Assembly (NCBI GenBank): GCA_942492905.1
Contig: OW818657.1
Span: 2,914,001-2,978,000, forward strand
DNA length: 64,000 nt
Source of the DNA: CAIZWU01 sp942492905
Lineage (GTDB): Bacteria > Verrucomicrobiota > Verrucomicrobiia > Verrucomicrobiales > V1-33
Reading direction: 5' to 3'
Every line of letters starts with the position of its first letter. Position 1 is the first letter of the stretch. The notes under the pieces were generated by a model, which made no database searches, had not been told where the DNA came from, and saw only the letters and a list, made by a program, of their open reading frames with translations. The translations under genes were made by a program, and so were the position numbers. Shown one piece after another: positions 1-14,867 of this stretch.

Positions 1-2
1 GA

Positions 3-1103
3 GTCAGCACAGGTTTCGATTTGGATAACAACGGCACGGCAGTGACCACTCCGGGCACGGAGGCTTATGGCAATGACTGTTTCGGGTTCGGCACCTTTCC
101 CGGGCAGTACGGGTTGGTGATCTATTCGAGGTTTCCGATTGAGCTATCCAAAATCCGCAGCTTTCAGCTTTTCAAATGGAAGGACCTGCCGGGATCGCAA
201 TTGCTGCTCAACACCGGCAGCCCGCCGCTGACCACCTATTACAGTGCCGGGGAGCAGGAGGTCTTGCGGCTTTCCTCCAAAACCCATCTGGATGTGCCGG
301 TCGATCTGGGAGGCGGCATCATCGCCCACCTCCTCGCCTCCCATCCCACGCCTCCCACCTTTGACGGGGCGGAGAATAAGAACGGAAAGCGGAACTACGA
401 TGAGATCAGGTTTTGGGCGGACTATATCGATCCGGCACGGTCAGCCTACATTCTGGATGATGCCGGTGACCGGGGCGGGCTGCCGGCCGGGGCACGGTTT
501 GTGGTGGAGGGGGATCAGAATGCCGATCCCAACGATGGGGATACCCTGACCGGGGCAGCGCGTCAGCTGACCCAGCATCCGCTGATCAATGCGTCGTTCA
601 TTCCCTCCAGTGGAGCCACCGGGGGCGGGGCCAATTTCTCCACCGCCAACAATGGCCAGACCGGAAACCGGATTCACGACACGGCGGCCTTTTCCGGCGG
701 ACTGCGGGTGGACTATGTGCTGCCTTCCAAGGCAGGATTTTCCGTGTTTAACGGCGCCGTCTTCTGGCCCGGGCCGTCGGATCCATTGCGGACGGTGATC
801 GGGGATACCGATCCCAGCGATCATCACATGGTTTGGATGGATCTGCGTCCACAGATTTCCCTCGCGGAAGCCGTGGTGGACTTTGATGCGGCGTGGACAG
901 GCTCTGCGGTGACCCTGACCTGGCAGGCCTCGGCCGGTTATCAATACAAGGTGCAGCAATCCTCCATTCTGACGGTAGGGTCATGGGTGGATACAGGGAT
1001 CGTTCCTGACATTGCGCCGGATACCCGGCAAGCCTCGGCCGTGATTCCCGCCAGCGCGGCGGGGAAGGTGTTTTACCGCCTTGAGGTGAGCTTTGTGCCC
1101 TGA
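3..1103 (+). CDS. Endonuclease/exonuclease/phosphatase-family protein, 5' partial
   Basis: The reading frame is open to the left edge of the window, so the N-terminus is missing. The visible 366 codons cover the second half of an endonuclease/exonuclease/phosphatase fold: a GDQNADP segment (residues about 170-176 of the visible part) matches the family's GDxN substrate/metal motif, and SDHHMVWMDL near residue 275 matches the terminal SDHxP-like catalytic His motif. The last 75 residues (AVTLTWQASAGYQYKVQQS...) form a beta-rich module like the C-terminal domains appended to many secreted Verrucomicrobia proteins. This suggests an extracellular nuclease or phosphodiesterase. The substrate cannot be decided from sequence. 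The gene converges with the FAD oxidase gene, with only 12 bp between the stops. Confidence 0.75.
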   Translation, partial: VSTGFDLDNNGTAVTTPGTEAYGNDCFGFGTFPGQYGLVIYSRFPIELSKIRSFQLFKWKDLPGSQLLLNTGSPPLTTYYSAGEQEVLRLSSKTHLDVPVDLGGGIIAHLLASHPTPPTFDGAENKNGKRNYDEIRFWADYIDPARSAYILDDAGDRGGLPAGARFVVEGDQNADPNDGDTLTGAARQLTQHPLINASFIPSSGATGGGANFSTANNGQTGNRIHDTAAFSGGLRVDYVLPSKAGFSVFNGAVFWPGPSDPLRTVIGDTDPSDHHMVWMDLRPQISLAEAVVDFDAAWTGSAVTLTWQASAGYQYKVQQSSILTVGSWVDTGIVPDIAPDTRQASAVIPASAAGKVFYRLEVSFVP

Positions 1104-1115
1104 GCCGGGGTTGCC

Positions 1116-2486
1116 TCAATCAAGGAACTTTCCGGGATTCAGCAGGCCTTTGGGATCCAGCGCGGATTTCAAAGCGAGATGGGCGGCGCGCCCGGTGGCG
1201 TCGATGGCTTCCGGAAACCAGCGCTTTTTGGCCAGACCGATGCCGTGTTCCCCACTGATGACCCCGCCGAGGCTGAGGACATGGCGGAAGAGTTTATCCA
1301 GAGCCAGTTCGGCGCCGGACCGTTGGGCAGGATCCTCCATATCCGGCACCATGATGTTGACATGGATATTGCCGTCGCCGGCGTGGCCGAAACAGGCGAT
1401 CGCAAAGCCGCTTTCGGCCTGGAGGGCTTCGGCAAACTGCACCAGTTCCACCAGCTTGCTGCGGGGCACGACCACATCCTCGTTGAGCTTGATCAAACCG
1501 GTGGCCCGCAGGCTGTAGGAAAACTCGCGGCGCAGGGACCAGAGGGCTTCGACCTCCTGTTCGGTGGTGGCGGTTTTAATGGCAATGGCCCCGGATCCGC
1601 GGAGCAGGGCGGTCAGCTTCTTGGCCTCGGCACTGACCGATTCCGGATGACCGTCGGTTTCCACGAACAAATGGGCATCCCCGTGCGGAGTGCGTTCCTC
1701 GCCGAGATAATCGCGGGCGGCTTGTAGCGTGAACTTATCGCTGATTTCCAGGGCGGAGGGCAGGTGGCCGGCGCTGAGGACCCTTTGCACCGCGAGGGCG
1801 GCCTCCGGAAAAGTGCGGAAGGTGGCTCCGAGCAGGGCCCGGGTCGGGGGATGAGGAATGAGGCGCAGGGTGATTTCGGTGATGATGCCCAGCATGCCCT
1901 CACTGCCGACAAAGATGCCGGTGAGGTCAAACCCCTGACGGTTTTTATGGCAACGACCGCCGGTGCGCAGGATATCGCCATTGGCCAGCACCACTTCCAG
2001 TCCCAGGACATAAGGCCGGGTGACGCCGTACTTCAGGCAACGGGGACCGCCCGCATTGGTGGCGACGTTGCCGCCGAGGGTGCACTCCTTAAGGCTCGCT
2101 GGGTCCGGAGGATAATACCAGCCCAGCTTCTTCACCGCATCCTGGAGATCGCCGGTGATGACGCCGGGCTGCACAATCGCGACGCCATCTTCGGGCGAGA
2201 TTTCGAGAATGTGGTTCATGCCGGCGAGGGCCAGCACCAGCCCGCCCTTGACCGGCACACAGCCTCCCACATAACCGACTCCTCCACCGCGGGTGGTGAC
2301 CGGCACGTTGTGCTCATGGGCAATCTTCATGGCCGTGGAAACCTCGGCGGCATTGGTGGCGAGGACCACGGCTTCCGGATCATTGGAGGCAAACCATTTG
2401 TCAGTCGCATGACCGGCGAGAGTCGCCGCATCCGTGTGCACACGGTCGGGCAGGGCCAGGAGGAGGGCGTCGATCCAGGGAGGCAT
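1116..2486 (-). CDS. FAD-linked oxidase, glycolate oxidase GlcD-like
   Basis: A 456-aa flavoprotein of the PCMH/VAO type, close in length to GlcD and D-lactate dehydrogenases. The N-terminal FAD domain shows TTRGGGVGYVGG (residues about 63-74) and the FAD-contacting LGGNVATNAGG (about 137-147). The C-terminal oxidase domain ends with SGEHGIGLAKKRWF, the conserved EHGxG motif. It should oxidise a D-2-hydroxyacid such as glycolate or D-lactate to the 2-oxoacid, passing electrons to a membrane or soluble acceptor. GlcE and GlcF partners are not adjacent, so it may act alone like single-subunit D-2-hydroxyacid dehydrogenases. The exact substrate is inferred only from the family. It is transcribed divergently from the ArsC/Spx-like gene. 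Confidence 0.85.
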   Translation of the reverse strand: MPPWIDALLLALPDRVHTDAATLAGHATDKWFASNDPEAVVLATNAAEVSTAMKIAHEHNVPVTTRGGGVGYVGGCVPVKGGLVLALAGMNHILEISPEDGVAIVQPGVITGDLQDAVKKLGWYYPPDPASLKECTLGGNVATNAGGPRCLKYGVTRPYVLGLEVVLANGDILRTGGRCHKNRQGFDLTGIFVGSEGMLGIITEITLRLIPHPPTRALLGATFRTFPEAALAVQRVLSAGHLPSALEISDKFTLQAARDYLGEERTPHGDAHLFVETDGHPESVSAEAKKLTALLRGSGAIAIKTATTEQEVEALWSLRREFSYSLRATGLIKLNEDVVVPRSKLVELVQFAEALQAESGFAIACFGHAGDGNIHVNIMVPDMEDPAQRSGAELALDKLFRHVLSLGGVISGEHGIGLAKKRWFPEAIDATGRAAHLALKSALDPKGLLNPGKFLD

Positions 2487-2630
2487 TGGGGAAGAAAATG
2501 AAAACAGCTGGATGGACCATCCAGCGGGGCATGGCTACGCCGGTGCGGGGGGGCCTGCCAATCGTCTTTTCAGAAAAAACACGGAAAAGGCCCGGCTTGA
2601 CGGAGAGGCCGGGGCGGTTATGCGGAAGTC

Positions 2631-3017
2631 ATGACGGCTCCCGATGTGCGAATTTATCTTTACGACCGCTGTGATACCTGCCGGAAGGCGGTGAAATTCC
2701 TGAAGGAGCGGGGGATTGTCCCGCAGATGGTGGCGATCCGGGAGCAGCCTCCCACAGTGCCGGAACTGCAACGGATGCTGGCCATAACCGGCAGCCTGCG
2801 GCGGCTTTTCAATACGTCCGGCGGTGATTACAAGGCCATGAATCTGGCGGCCCGCCTGCCTGATCTCAGCGAAGCGGAGGCGCTGGATCTGTTGTCCCGG
2901 CAGGGGAATCTGGTGAAACGGCCGTTTCTGCTGACGCGGGATGGACGAGGCGCCGTGGGCTTCAAACCGGAGGAGTGGGAGGCGCTGTTTCCGGGGGCAC
3001 CGGACGGGGTGGCTTGA
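2631..3017 (+). CDS. ArsC/Spx-family thioredoxin-fold protein
   Basis: A 128-aa protein with the ArsC/Spx/YffB thioredoxin-like fold. It opens with a beta strand followed by YDRCDTCRKAVKFL, giving a CxxC pair near residues 15-18 (ArsC proper usually has a single Cys in CX5R-like contexts). The later segments LFNTSGGDYKAMNL and VKRPFLLTRDG match the family's conserved 'Y..l' and 'liKRPil' motifs. Function could be glutathione- or thioredoxin-dependent reduction or a regulatory Spx-like role, and true arsenate reduction is not supported by an arsenic operon here. Its 3' end overlaps the convergent glycosyltransferase gene by 56 bp. Confidence 0.85.
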   Translation: MTAPDVRIYLYDRCDTCRKAVKFLKERGIVPQMVAIREQPPTVPELQRMLAITGSLRRLFNTSGGDYKAMNLAARLPDLSEAEALDLLSRQGNLVKRPFLLTRDGRGAVGFKPEEWEALFPGAPDGVA

Positions 3018-3696
3018 CCTGATAGCGGCACTGGCGGGAGAGCAGCCATTTGACACCGAACATGTCCGTGGTGGCACGGAGGGCGCGGTTGCCGAAGCCA
3101 TATTTGCTGACGCCGGAGATGCGCGGCCGGTGGTTCACCGGCATTTCCGCAAGGCGGTGACCCCCGCCTTTGATGAGTGCGGGGATAAACCGGTGCATCC
3201 CGCGGAAGAGGATCAGGCAATCCCGGCAAGGCGTGCGCAGCACCTTGAGGGTGCAGCCGGTATCGCGCACCCCATCACCGGTGAATCGGCTCCGGACGAA
3301 ATTGGCGATGCGGCTTTGCAGGCGTTTGAAGGTGGTGTCCTTGCGTTTGGCGCGGTAGCCGCAGACAAGGTCGTTGCCTTCGGCCAGCTTGGCCAGCATG
3401 GCCGGAATGTCCTTGGGATCATTTTGCAGGTCGCCATCCAGCAATGCAATCACCGGAGCCGTGGCGGCCATGATGCCAGCGTGCATGGCTGCGGATTGTC
3501 CCCGGTTTTCGCTGAATTCCAACACGCGGATAAAGGGGTGATGGGGGATATTCGCCACCGTGGCATCCGTGGAGCAGTCGTCGACCAGAATCAGTTCCAG
3601 ATCCTCGCCCGGCAGGGCGGCGGTGATTTCGCGCACCAGGTCAGCGACGTTGCCTTCCTCATTATAGAGCGGAATGACGAGCGAGAGAGTAGGCAT
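2962..3696 (-). CDS. Family 2 glycosyltransferase (polyprenyl-phosphate sugar transferase type)
   Basis: A 244-aa GT2 protein. The N-terminus LSLVIPLYNEEGNVADLV and LILVDDCSTDAT (nucleotide-sugar binding) are followed by the DGDLQNDP metal-binding motif and CGYRAKRKD, the arrangement of dolichyl/undecaprenyl-phosphate mannosyl- or glucosyltransferases (DPM1, ArnC, GtrB). There is no C-terminal transmembrane pair, so it resembles the short soluble DPM1-like form. Its neighbour 80 bp upstream on the same strand is a GT39/ArnT-like membrane glycosyltransferase, which would use the lipid-linked sugar made here. That pairing is the main functional clue. The donor sugar is unknown. Confidence 0.9.
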   Translation of the reverse strand: MPTLSLVIPLYNEEGNVADLVREITAALPGEDLELILVDDCSTDATVANIPHHPFIRVLEFSENRGQSAAMHAGIMAATAPVIALLDGDLQNDPKDIPAMLAKLAEGNDLVCGYRAKRKDTTFKRLQSRIANFVRSRFTGDGVRDTGCTLKVLRTPCRDCLILFRGMHRFIPALIKGGGHRLAEMPVNHRPRISGVSKYGFGNRALRATTDMFGVKWLLSRQCRYQVKPPRPVPPETAPPTPPV

Positions 3697-3777
3697 GACG
3701 GATGAGCGGCGAAGAATGACAGTGGAAGGGCGGACGTAAAATGCCGGACCAGGGCAATCGAAGGCAGTAACCGGATC

Positions 3778-5319
3778 TTATAAAGCAGGCTGATAGCCCT
3801 GGCAGACAAAAACTTTGAGGCGGCGCAGGGGTAGGCCGCGCTGCATGGTATCGAAAATGGTGAGGGGACGCACTTCGCGGAAGGAACCGCGCAGGCCCGC
3901 AGGCGCCTCCGTGACGGTGGACGTCGTGAAATACAAGGCCGTGAGACCCTGGTAGGCGCTGCGGTCCCCGGCCACGGAACTGTATCCGGGCCAAAAATGA
4001 TAGTCGCTCTCCGGCAAGGGGCTGGCGGCAATCTGCACCATGGGATGCCGCACGGTGGGACGCAGCACCGGCAGGGAGGCTGGTAGGTGGAAGTTCAGGA
4101 TCGAGGCCAACCGCTCATCGGAGGCGATCAGAAATAATCCGCCGGGAGCCTGAGGCGCGGTTTCGGTGATCACGTGGGCGGCTTCCCGGGCGGTGGTTTG
4201 CCAGCCGCGCCAATCGCGGGAACGATCCCGTTCATACGACAGCGGGAGGCCGGCATGACGCAGGAGATCGGTATCCAGGATGAGTGGCGTGAGGATGAGG
4301 GCCGGCAGGATGCAGAACCACTGGAGGTGGTTTTTCAGGGGCAGATGCGAGATGTGGTTTTCCCATGCCCAGGGCAGGGCAAGACAGAGCGCGGGCAAAG
4401 CAGGGGCAAGCCACGCCGCCCGGGCCCCGGCACTGAGCGAAATCACGAGGGCAGCAAGCAACGGTGGCAAGGCATAGGCCGCGATGAATCGTGCGGCGTC
4501 ATGCGTGAGCCAGCCCCGGACGGCGCGCCAGAGCGCCCAGCCCATGGCCCCCAGCATGACCGGGCTCACCAACATCAGCCATTGCCCCAGGAGGGACAGC
4601 GGCGCGGCCCAATGCAGCGTTTCCTGCGGGGGAAAGAGACGGTCCCGCCATTGATAGTATCCCACCCAGGCGTGGGAGCGGTTCCAGTCCAGCAGGGGCC
4701 AGAGAAACAGGGCGAAGTCGGCCAGCATCAACCAAGGCCCGGGGCGCCACAAAAATCCGCGCCAGCGGCGGGAACCGGCCAGCAGCAGCAGGGTGCCGGC
4801 TACGCCCCAGGCCGCCCCGTACCAACACAAAAACCCGGCGCCGAACAACATGCCGGCGAGCGGCCAATGCCAATCCCACGGGGAGGCCCGCCGCAGGCCG
4901 CGCCAGACCGCCACCAACCCCGCGATCAGAAAAAACACGCCCGGCGTTTCCGGCCGCATCTGCACGGCGGCGAGGTTCACCATCGGAGTCAGATTGAAGA
5001 GTGCCACCGTCCAGCCGGCCGTCTTCTCCCCTGTCAGCGACCGCGCCAGGCGATATAGCATCCAGCTGGCCCCCGCGACCAGCAGAGGCGCGAGGAAGCG
5101 GACGCCCAAGGCGGTATCGCCCAGAAATACGGTGCCGATGCCGGCGAACCAGGCGGTGAGTTGCCCGCCATCGATTCCCACCACCGCCGGATGCCGGATC
5201 GCCTCCATCATCTGCGCCTCCTCCGGGCTGATGTCATGCAACCCTGCCATGATCCAGCGCAGCACCGTCAGGACGGCCAGGCTTTGCATCAGCAGGCGTT
5301 GCGTGTAGTTCAATTCCAT
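3778..5319 (-). CDS. GT39/ArnT-like integral membrane glycosyltransferase
   Basis: A hydrophobic protein of 513 aa with about ten predicted membrane segments. The first periplasmic loop holds DISPEEAQMMEAIRHPAVVG, resembling the acidic loop motif (usually D-E-A.Y) where GT39/ArnT/PMT enzymes place their catalytic acidic residues, followed by an RPETPGVFF segment. I take ATG at 5319 (MELNYTQRLLM) because the preceding 28 codons are Pro/Arg-rich without family character. Expected role: transfer of a sugar from polyprenyl phosphate to a lipid, protein or glycan on the outer face of the cytoplasmic membrane. It probably forms an operon with the adjacent GT2. Acceptor unknown. Confidence 0.78.
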   Translation of the reverse strand: MELNYTQRLLMQSLAVLTVLRWIMAGLHDISPEEAQMMEAIRHPAVVGIDGGQLTAWFAGIGTVFLGDTALGVRFLAPLLVAGASWMLYRLARSLTGEKTAGWTVALFNLTPMVNLAAVQMRPETPGVFFLIAGLVAVWRGLRRASPWDWHWPLAGMLFGAGFLCWYGAAWGVAGTLLLLAGSRRWRGFLWRPGPWLMLADFALFLWPLLDWNRSHAWVGYYQWRDRLFPPQETLHWAAPLSLLGQWLMLVSPVMLGAMGWALWRAVRGWLTHDAARFIAAYALPPLLAALVISLSAGARAAWLAPALPALCLALPWAWENHISHLPLKNHLQWFCILPALILTPLILDTDLLRHAGLPLSYERDRSRDWRGWQTTAREAAHVITETAPQAPGGLFLIASDERLASILNFHLPASLPVLRPTVRHPMVQIAASPLPESDYHFWPGYSSVAGDRSAYQGLTALYFTTSTVTEAPAGLRGSFREVRPLTIFDTMQRGLPLRRLKVFVCQGYQPAL

Positions 5320-5515
5320 GGGCAGGACCGGGGGCGAAATCAGGGGGAACCCGGCTGTATCATGCCGCTCCCCGGCAACAAGGGGAGAAACCCGGCGGCG
5401 CAATCACTCCCGCTTCCCGGTGAAGCCTGGTTTGAGCCCGTTCCGATCCTGGCTTCCGGAAGAAATCGACGGGGGAGCAAGGCTGGAGCGATGGAATCCC
5501 GCCTGACGGCCTGGC

Positions 5516-7120
5516 CTACTTTTTCATATTCAGTGCCGCTTCGATGAATCCGGCAAACAAGGGATGCGGATGATTCGGCTTGGAGAGGAATTCCGGGTGG
5601 AATTGGGAGGCGATGAAAAAAGGATGGCCGGGGACTTCCACGATTTCGACCAGCTCACCGTCCGGGCTGGTGCCCGAGATGCTGAGGCCGGCCGCTTCGA
5701 GCCGCTCGCGGTAGTCGTTGTTGAATTCGTAGCGATGGCGGTGGCGCTCGCTGATTTCGTCCGCGCCATACAGCCGGTGGGCGAGGCTGCCGGGTTTCAG
5801 GGTGGCTTTCCAGGTGCCGAGACGCATGGAGGCCCCGAGGGCCACCACGTGCTTTTGTTCGTCCATCAGACAGATCACCGGATCCGGGCCATTTTCATCA
5901 AATTCGGTGCTGTTCGCCTTCTCCAGGCCGCAGACGTTCCGGGCAAATTCGATGGTGGCGATCTGCATTCCCAGGCAGAGGCCGAGGTAGGGAATGCGGT
6001 TTTCGCGGGCGTAGGTGGCGGCAATGATTTTGCCTTCAATCCCCCGGTCGCCAAAGCCCCCCGGAATGAGCACTCCTTGGATGTCGGGCGGGAATTGTTT
6101 GGGGTTTTCATGCTCCAAATCTTCGGCATCCACCCGGACCAGCCTCACTTCACAATCATGGGCCGCCCCCGCGTGGGTCAGGGCCTCATAAACGCTCTTA
6201 TAGGCGTCCTGGAGCTCGATGTATTTCCCGACCACCGCAATCCGCACGCTGCGGGTCGGATTGATGACGCGGTTCACAAAATTCTTCCATTCGGTCAGGT
6301 CTGGTTCGCGGGTGTGCAGGTGCAGCATCTCGCAGGCGAGGGCGTCGAATTTCTCGCGGTAGATCATGAGCGGCAGCTCATAGATGGACGATTTGACATC
6401 GCGGGCCTCGATTACGGCCTTGAGCGGCACGTTGCAGAAGAGGGAGATTTTCTCCCGGACTTCCTGTTCCAACGGATGATCTTCGGTGCGGCAGACCACC
6501 ACGTGCGGCTGAATCCCGATTTCCCGCAGTTTGGCCACCGATTGCTGGGTGGGTTTGGTCTTCAGTTCGCCCGCCGCCCGGATGTAAGGCACCAGGGTCA
6601 CGTGGACAAAAAGGCAGTTTTCATTGCCTTCTTCGTGCATGAATTGGCGGATGGCTTCGAGGAAGGGCAGGCCTTCGATGTCGCCGGTGGTGCCGCCGAT
6701 TTCCGTGATAATCACGTCGGCTTTGCTGACCGCGGCGGCTTCCCGAATGCGGTTTTTGATTTCATCCGTGATGTGCGGAATCACCTGCACCGTCTTGCCC
6801 TGGTATTCCCCCATGCGCTCCTTCTCGATCACATTCAGGTAAACCTGGCCGCTGGTCAGGTTATTGAGTTTGCTGAGATTGGAGTGCGTGAAGCGCTCGT
6901 AATGCCCGAGATCGAGGTCGGTCTCGGCCCCGTCGTCGAGCACGTAGACTTCCCCGTGCTGGAACGGGCTCATGGTGCCCGGATCGACATTCAGATACGG
7001 GTCGAATTTCTGCATGATGACCTTCAGCCCCCGCAACTCCAGCAGGGTGCCCAACGACGCCGCCGTCAACCCCTTGCCCAATGAACTAACCACTCCGCCC
7101 GTGAAAAAGATGAACTTCAT
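5516..7120 (-). CDS. pyrG: CTP synthase
   Basis: A full-length 534-aa CTP synthase that converts UTP to CTP with ATP and glutamine. The amidoligase domain starts with FIFFTGGVVSSLGKGLTAASLG (P-loop) and continues through FDPYLNVDPGTMSPFQHGEV, which forms the UTP/CTP site. The C-terminal glutaminase domain has the GLCLGMQ nucleophile motif and the SQFHPEF His-Glu pair. Length and motif order are canonical, so identification is secure. It is a cytoplasmic housekeeping gene, with 196 bp separating it from the glycosyltransferase gene downstream. Confidence 0.98.
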   Translation of the reverse strand: MKFIFFTGGVVSSLGKGLTAASLGTLLELRGLKVIMQKFDPYLNVDPGTMSPFQHGEVYVLDDGAETDLDLGHYERFTHSNLSKLNNLTSGQVYLNVIEKERMGEYQGKTVQVIPHITDEIKNRIREAAAVSKADVIITEIGGTTGDIEGLPFLEAIRQFMHEEGNENCLFVHVTLVPYIRAAGELKTKPTQQSVAKLREIGIQPHVVVCRTEDHPLEQEVREKISLFCNVPLKAVIEARDVKSSIYELPLMIYREKFDALACEMLHLHTREPDLTEWKNFVNRVINPTRSVRIAVVGKYIELQDAYKSVYEALTHAGAAHDCEVRLVRVDAEDLEHENPKQFPPDIQGVLIPGGFGDRGIEGKIIAATYARENRIPYLGLCLGMQIATIEFARNVCGLEKANSTEFDENGPDPVICLMDEQKHVVALGASMRLGTWKATLKPGSLAHRLYGADEISERHRHRYEFNNDYRERLEAAGLSISGTSPDGELVEIVEVPGHPFFIASQFHPEFLSKPNHPHPLFAGFIEAALNMKK

Positions 7121-7266
7121 GGGAGTTTAAAGAGGGCAGAGGCGGGGGCGGTGCAAGAGAAGAAGTCGCCGCAGGCGCAACTTGCGCTGCCGCTGACTGC
7201 CCGAAGGGGGCTGGTTTCATCGCGTTTTCACCCCGGTAAGGCAGGCCCGGATCGGCCGGAGGCCTT

Positions 7267-13731
<6,465 letters not shown>

Positions 13732-13920
13732 GGCGCAGGGTGGTGGAAAAGGAACAAAGACCGGGGCGGGTGGCAGGAGCGGGGACAAGGAACGCGGACA
13801 GCGTGGGGGGGAATTGTAACCGATGGCGGGCGTTTTGGCTAGATTAGTTGCGTAAAGGGTTTGTCAAAACAGGACCGGTGGGGCGTAAAGGAGGGTGCTG
13901 GGGCGGATCGTGGAAAAAAC

Positions 13921-13954
13921 TTGAATTGGCGGTAGTGGTGCGTAGTATTACCAC
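13921..13954 (+). promoter_or_regulatory. Putative promoter/operator of the vapBC-like operon
   Basis: TTGAAT (13921-13926) and TAGTAT (13943-13948) are separated by 16 bp, a plausible -35/-10 pair ending just before the ATG. GTGGT and ACCAC arms at 13935-13939 and 13950-13954 flank the -10 region and could serve as an autoregulatory operator for the ribbon-helix-helix antitoxin. The matches are modest (4 of 6 in each hexamer), so this is a suggestion only. Confidence 0.3.
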
Positions 13955-14239
13955 ATGTCTTATGCCCTTAAACGCACCAGCATGGCGCTTGATCCCGGGA
14001 CGCTTGAATCCATGACCGAGCTGGCGAAGCGCTGGTCCATTTCCAAGGCGGAAGTCATGCGCCGTGCCATCAAACACTACAAAGAAGACGCCGACCGCCG
14101 GGCCGCCCTGCCGGAGGCTCTGGACGCGTTGGCCTGGCTGCAGAACGGGGGCGGATTGAGTGTCCACGAGGCTGAGGATTTCCGCAGGGAAATGCAGGCG
14201 GAACGGCAGGCCAAGGTCTATTGGTGGGAGGAAACATGA
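13955..14239 (+). CDS. Ribbon-helix-helix antitoxin, VapB/CopG-like
   Basis: A 94-aa protein. The first 50 residues fit an RHH DNA-binding domain: a short strand ALKRTSMALD followed by helices ESMTELAKRW and SKAEVMRRAIKHYKED, the classic 'S+aEvir.Al..y' pattern. The C-terminal half (LAWLQNGGGLSVHEAEDFRREMQAER) would be the toxin-binding tail. The stop overlaps the start of the PIN toxin gene as ATGA, so the two are translationally coupled. RHH antitoxins normally bind their own promoter and repress the operon with the toxin as co-repressor. It should neutralise the neighbouring RNase. Confidence 0.88.
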   Translation: MSYALKRTSMALDPGTLESMTELAKRWSISKAEVMRRAIKHYKEDADRRAALPEALDALAWLQNGGGLSVHEAEDFRREMQAERQAKVYWWEET

Positions 14240-14649
14240 TCCATCTGGACACGAATATCCTGATTGATCTGGCGACGGCAGGGTGTCCGCATCTCGGGCC
14301 CATCTGGGAGTGGCTGCGTTGCGGGGAACCGTTGGCGGCCTCCGCCGTGGCATGGTCGGAGTTTTGCAACGGGCCGCACAGCCGGCCGCAAAAGGACGCC
14401 GTCTTTGCGGTGCTGGAGCAGCGGGTGACCGACTTTACCTGGCAGATGGGGGAGCAGTCCTCGCGGCTCTTTCACGCCACGGGAAGAAAACGGGGATCGC
14501 ATTCGGATTGCATGATCGCAGCGGCGGCGATGCTGTCAGGTGCTTCGTTGGCGACAAGGAACGTCAAGGATTTCGAGAAATTCGTGCCGATGGGTCTGCT
14601 GCTGCGGCCCGTGCCGACGGTGTCTCCGGTGGCGGGCCAGGGGATTTGA
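14236..14649 (+). CDS. PIN-domain toxin, VapC-like RNase
   Basis: A 137-aa PIN domain. It begins MIHLDTNILIDL (first acidic residue), has SAVAWSEF with the second acidic residue, and the late HSDCMIAAAAMLSGASLATRNVKDFEKF with the distal Asp residues and the typical 'T.N..DF' strand. The ATG at 14236 is chosen because it is preceded by GGGAGG at 14226-14231 and overlaps the antitoxin stop by 4 bp. A longer reading from 14221 would add only MVGGN. VapC toxins are Mg-dependent endoribonucleases that cleave tRNA or rRNA. The target is not predictable here. A tRNA-Leu gene lies 98 bp downstream, which may be coincidence. Confidence 0.9.
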   Translation: MIHLDTNILIDLATAGCPHLGPIWEWLRCGEPLAASAVAWSEFCNGPHSRPQKDAVFAVLEQRVTDFTWQMGEQSSRLFHATGRKRGSHSDCMIAAAAMLSGASLATRNVKDFEKFVPMGLLLRPVPTVSPVAGQGI

Positions 14650-14747
14650 ATTCCAGGTTGGGAACAGATGAAATATCAACCCGGGCAAGGAAGAGGTTGC
14701 AGAGCGCGGCGGGTTCAGTTAAAACAAGTTCCGTGCAACCCTTGCAG

Positions 14748-14829
14748 GCCAGGATGGCGAAATTGGTAGACGCGCCAGACTTAGGATCTGGTGGAGTAAT
14801 CCGTGCAGGTTCGAGTCCTGTTCCTGGTA
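14748..14829 (+). tRNA. tRNA-Leu (anticodon UAG)
   Basis: Folds as a class II tRNA. The acceptor stem is GCCAGGA with TCCTGGT (14748-14754 with 14822-14828, one terminal G-U) and discriminator A14829. The anticodon stem CCAGA/TCTGG encloses loop CTTAGGA with anticodon TAG at 14782-14784. A long variable arm follows, then the T arm CAGG-TTCGAGT-CCTG. The UAG anticodon reads CUA-family leucine codons. The CCA end is not encoded (A is followed by TCT), so it must be added post-transcriptionally. Confidence 0.97.
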
Positions 14830-14867
14830 TCTTATAAAACTCCTTCCCCCAACCCTGGAACTTTTCC

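Noticed and set aside
2631..3017. Dedicated arsenate reductase in an arsenic operon
   Set aside because: No arsR, arsB or acr3 neighbour was seen, and the active-site motif is CxxC as in the broader Spx/YffB family. Only the family call is kept.
14748..14829. tRNA-Leu as an integration site for an island
   Set aside because: No integrase gene and no repeated tRNA 3' end were found in the window.
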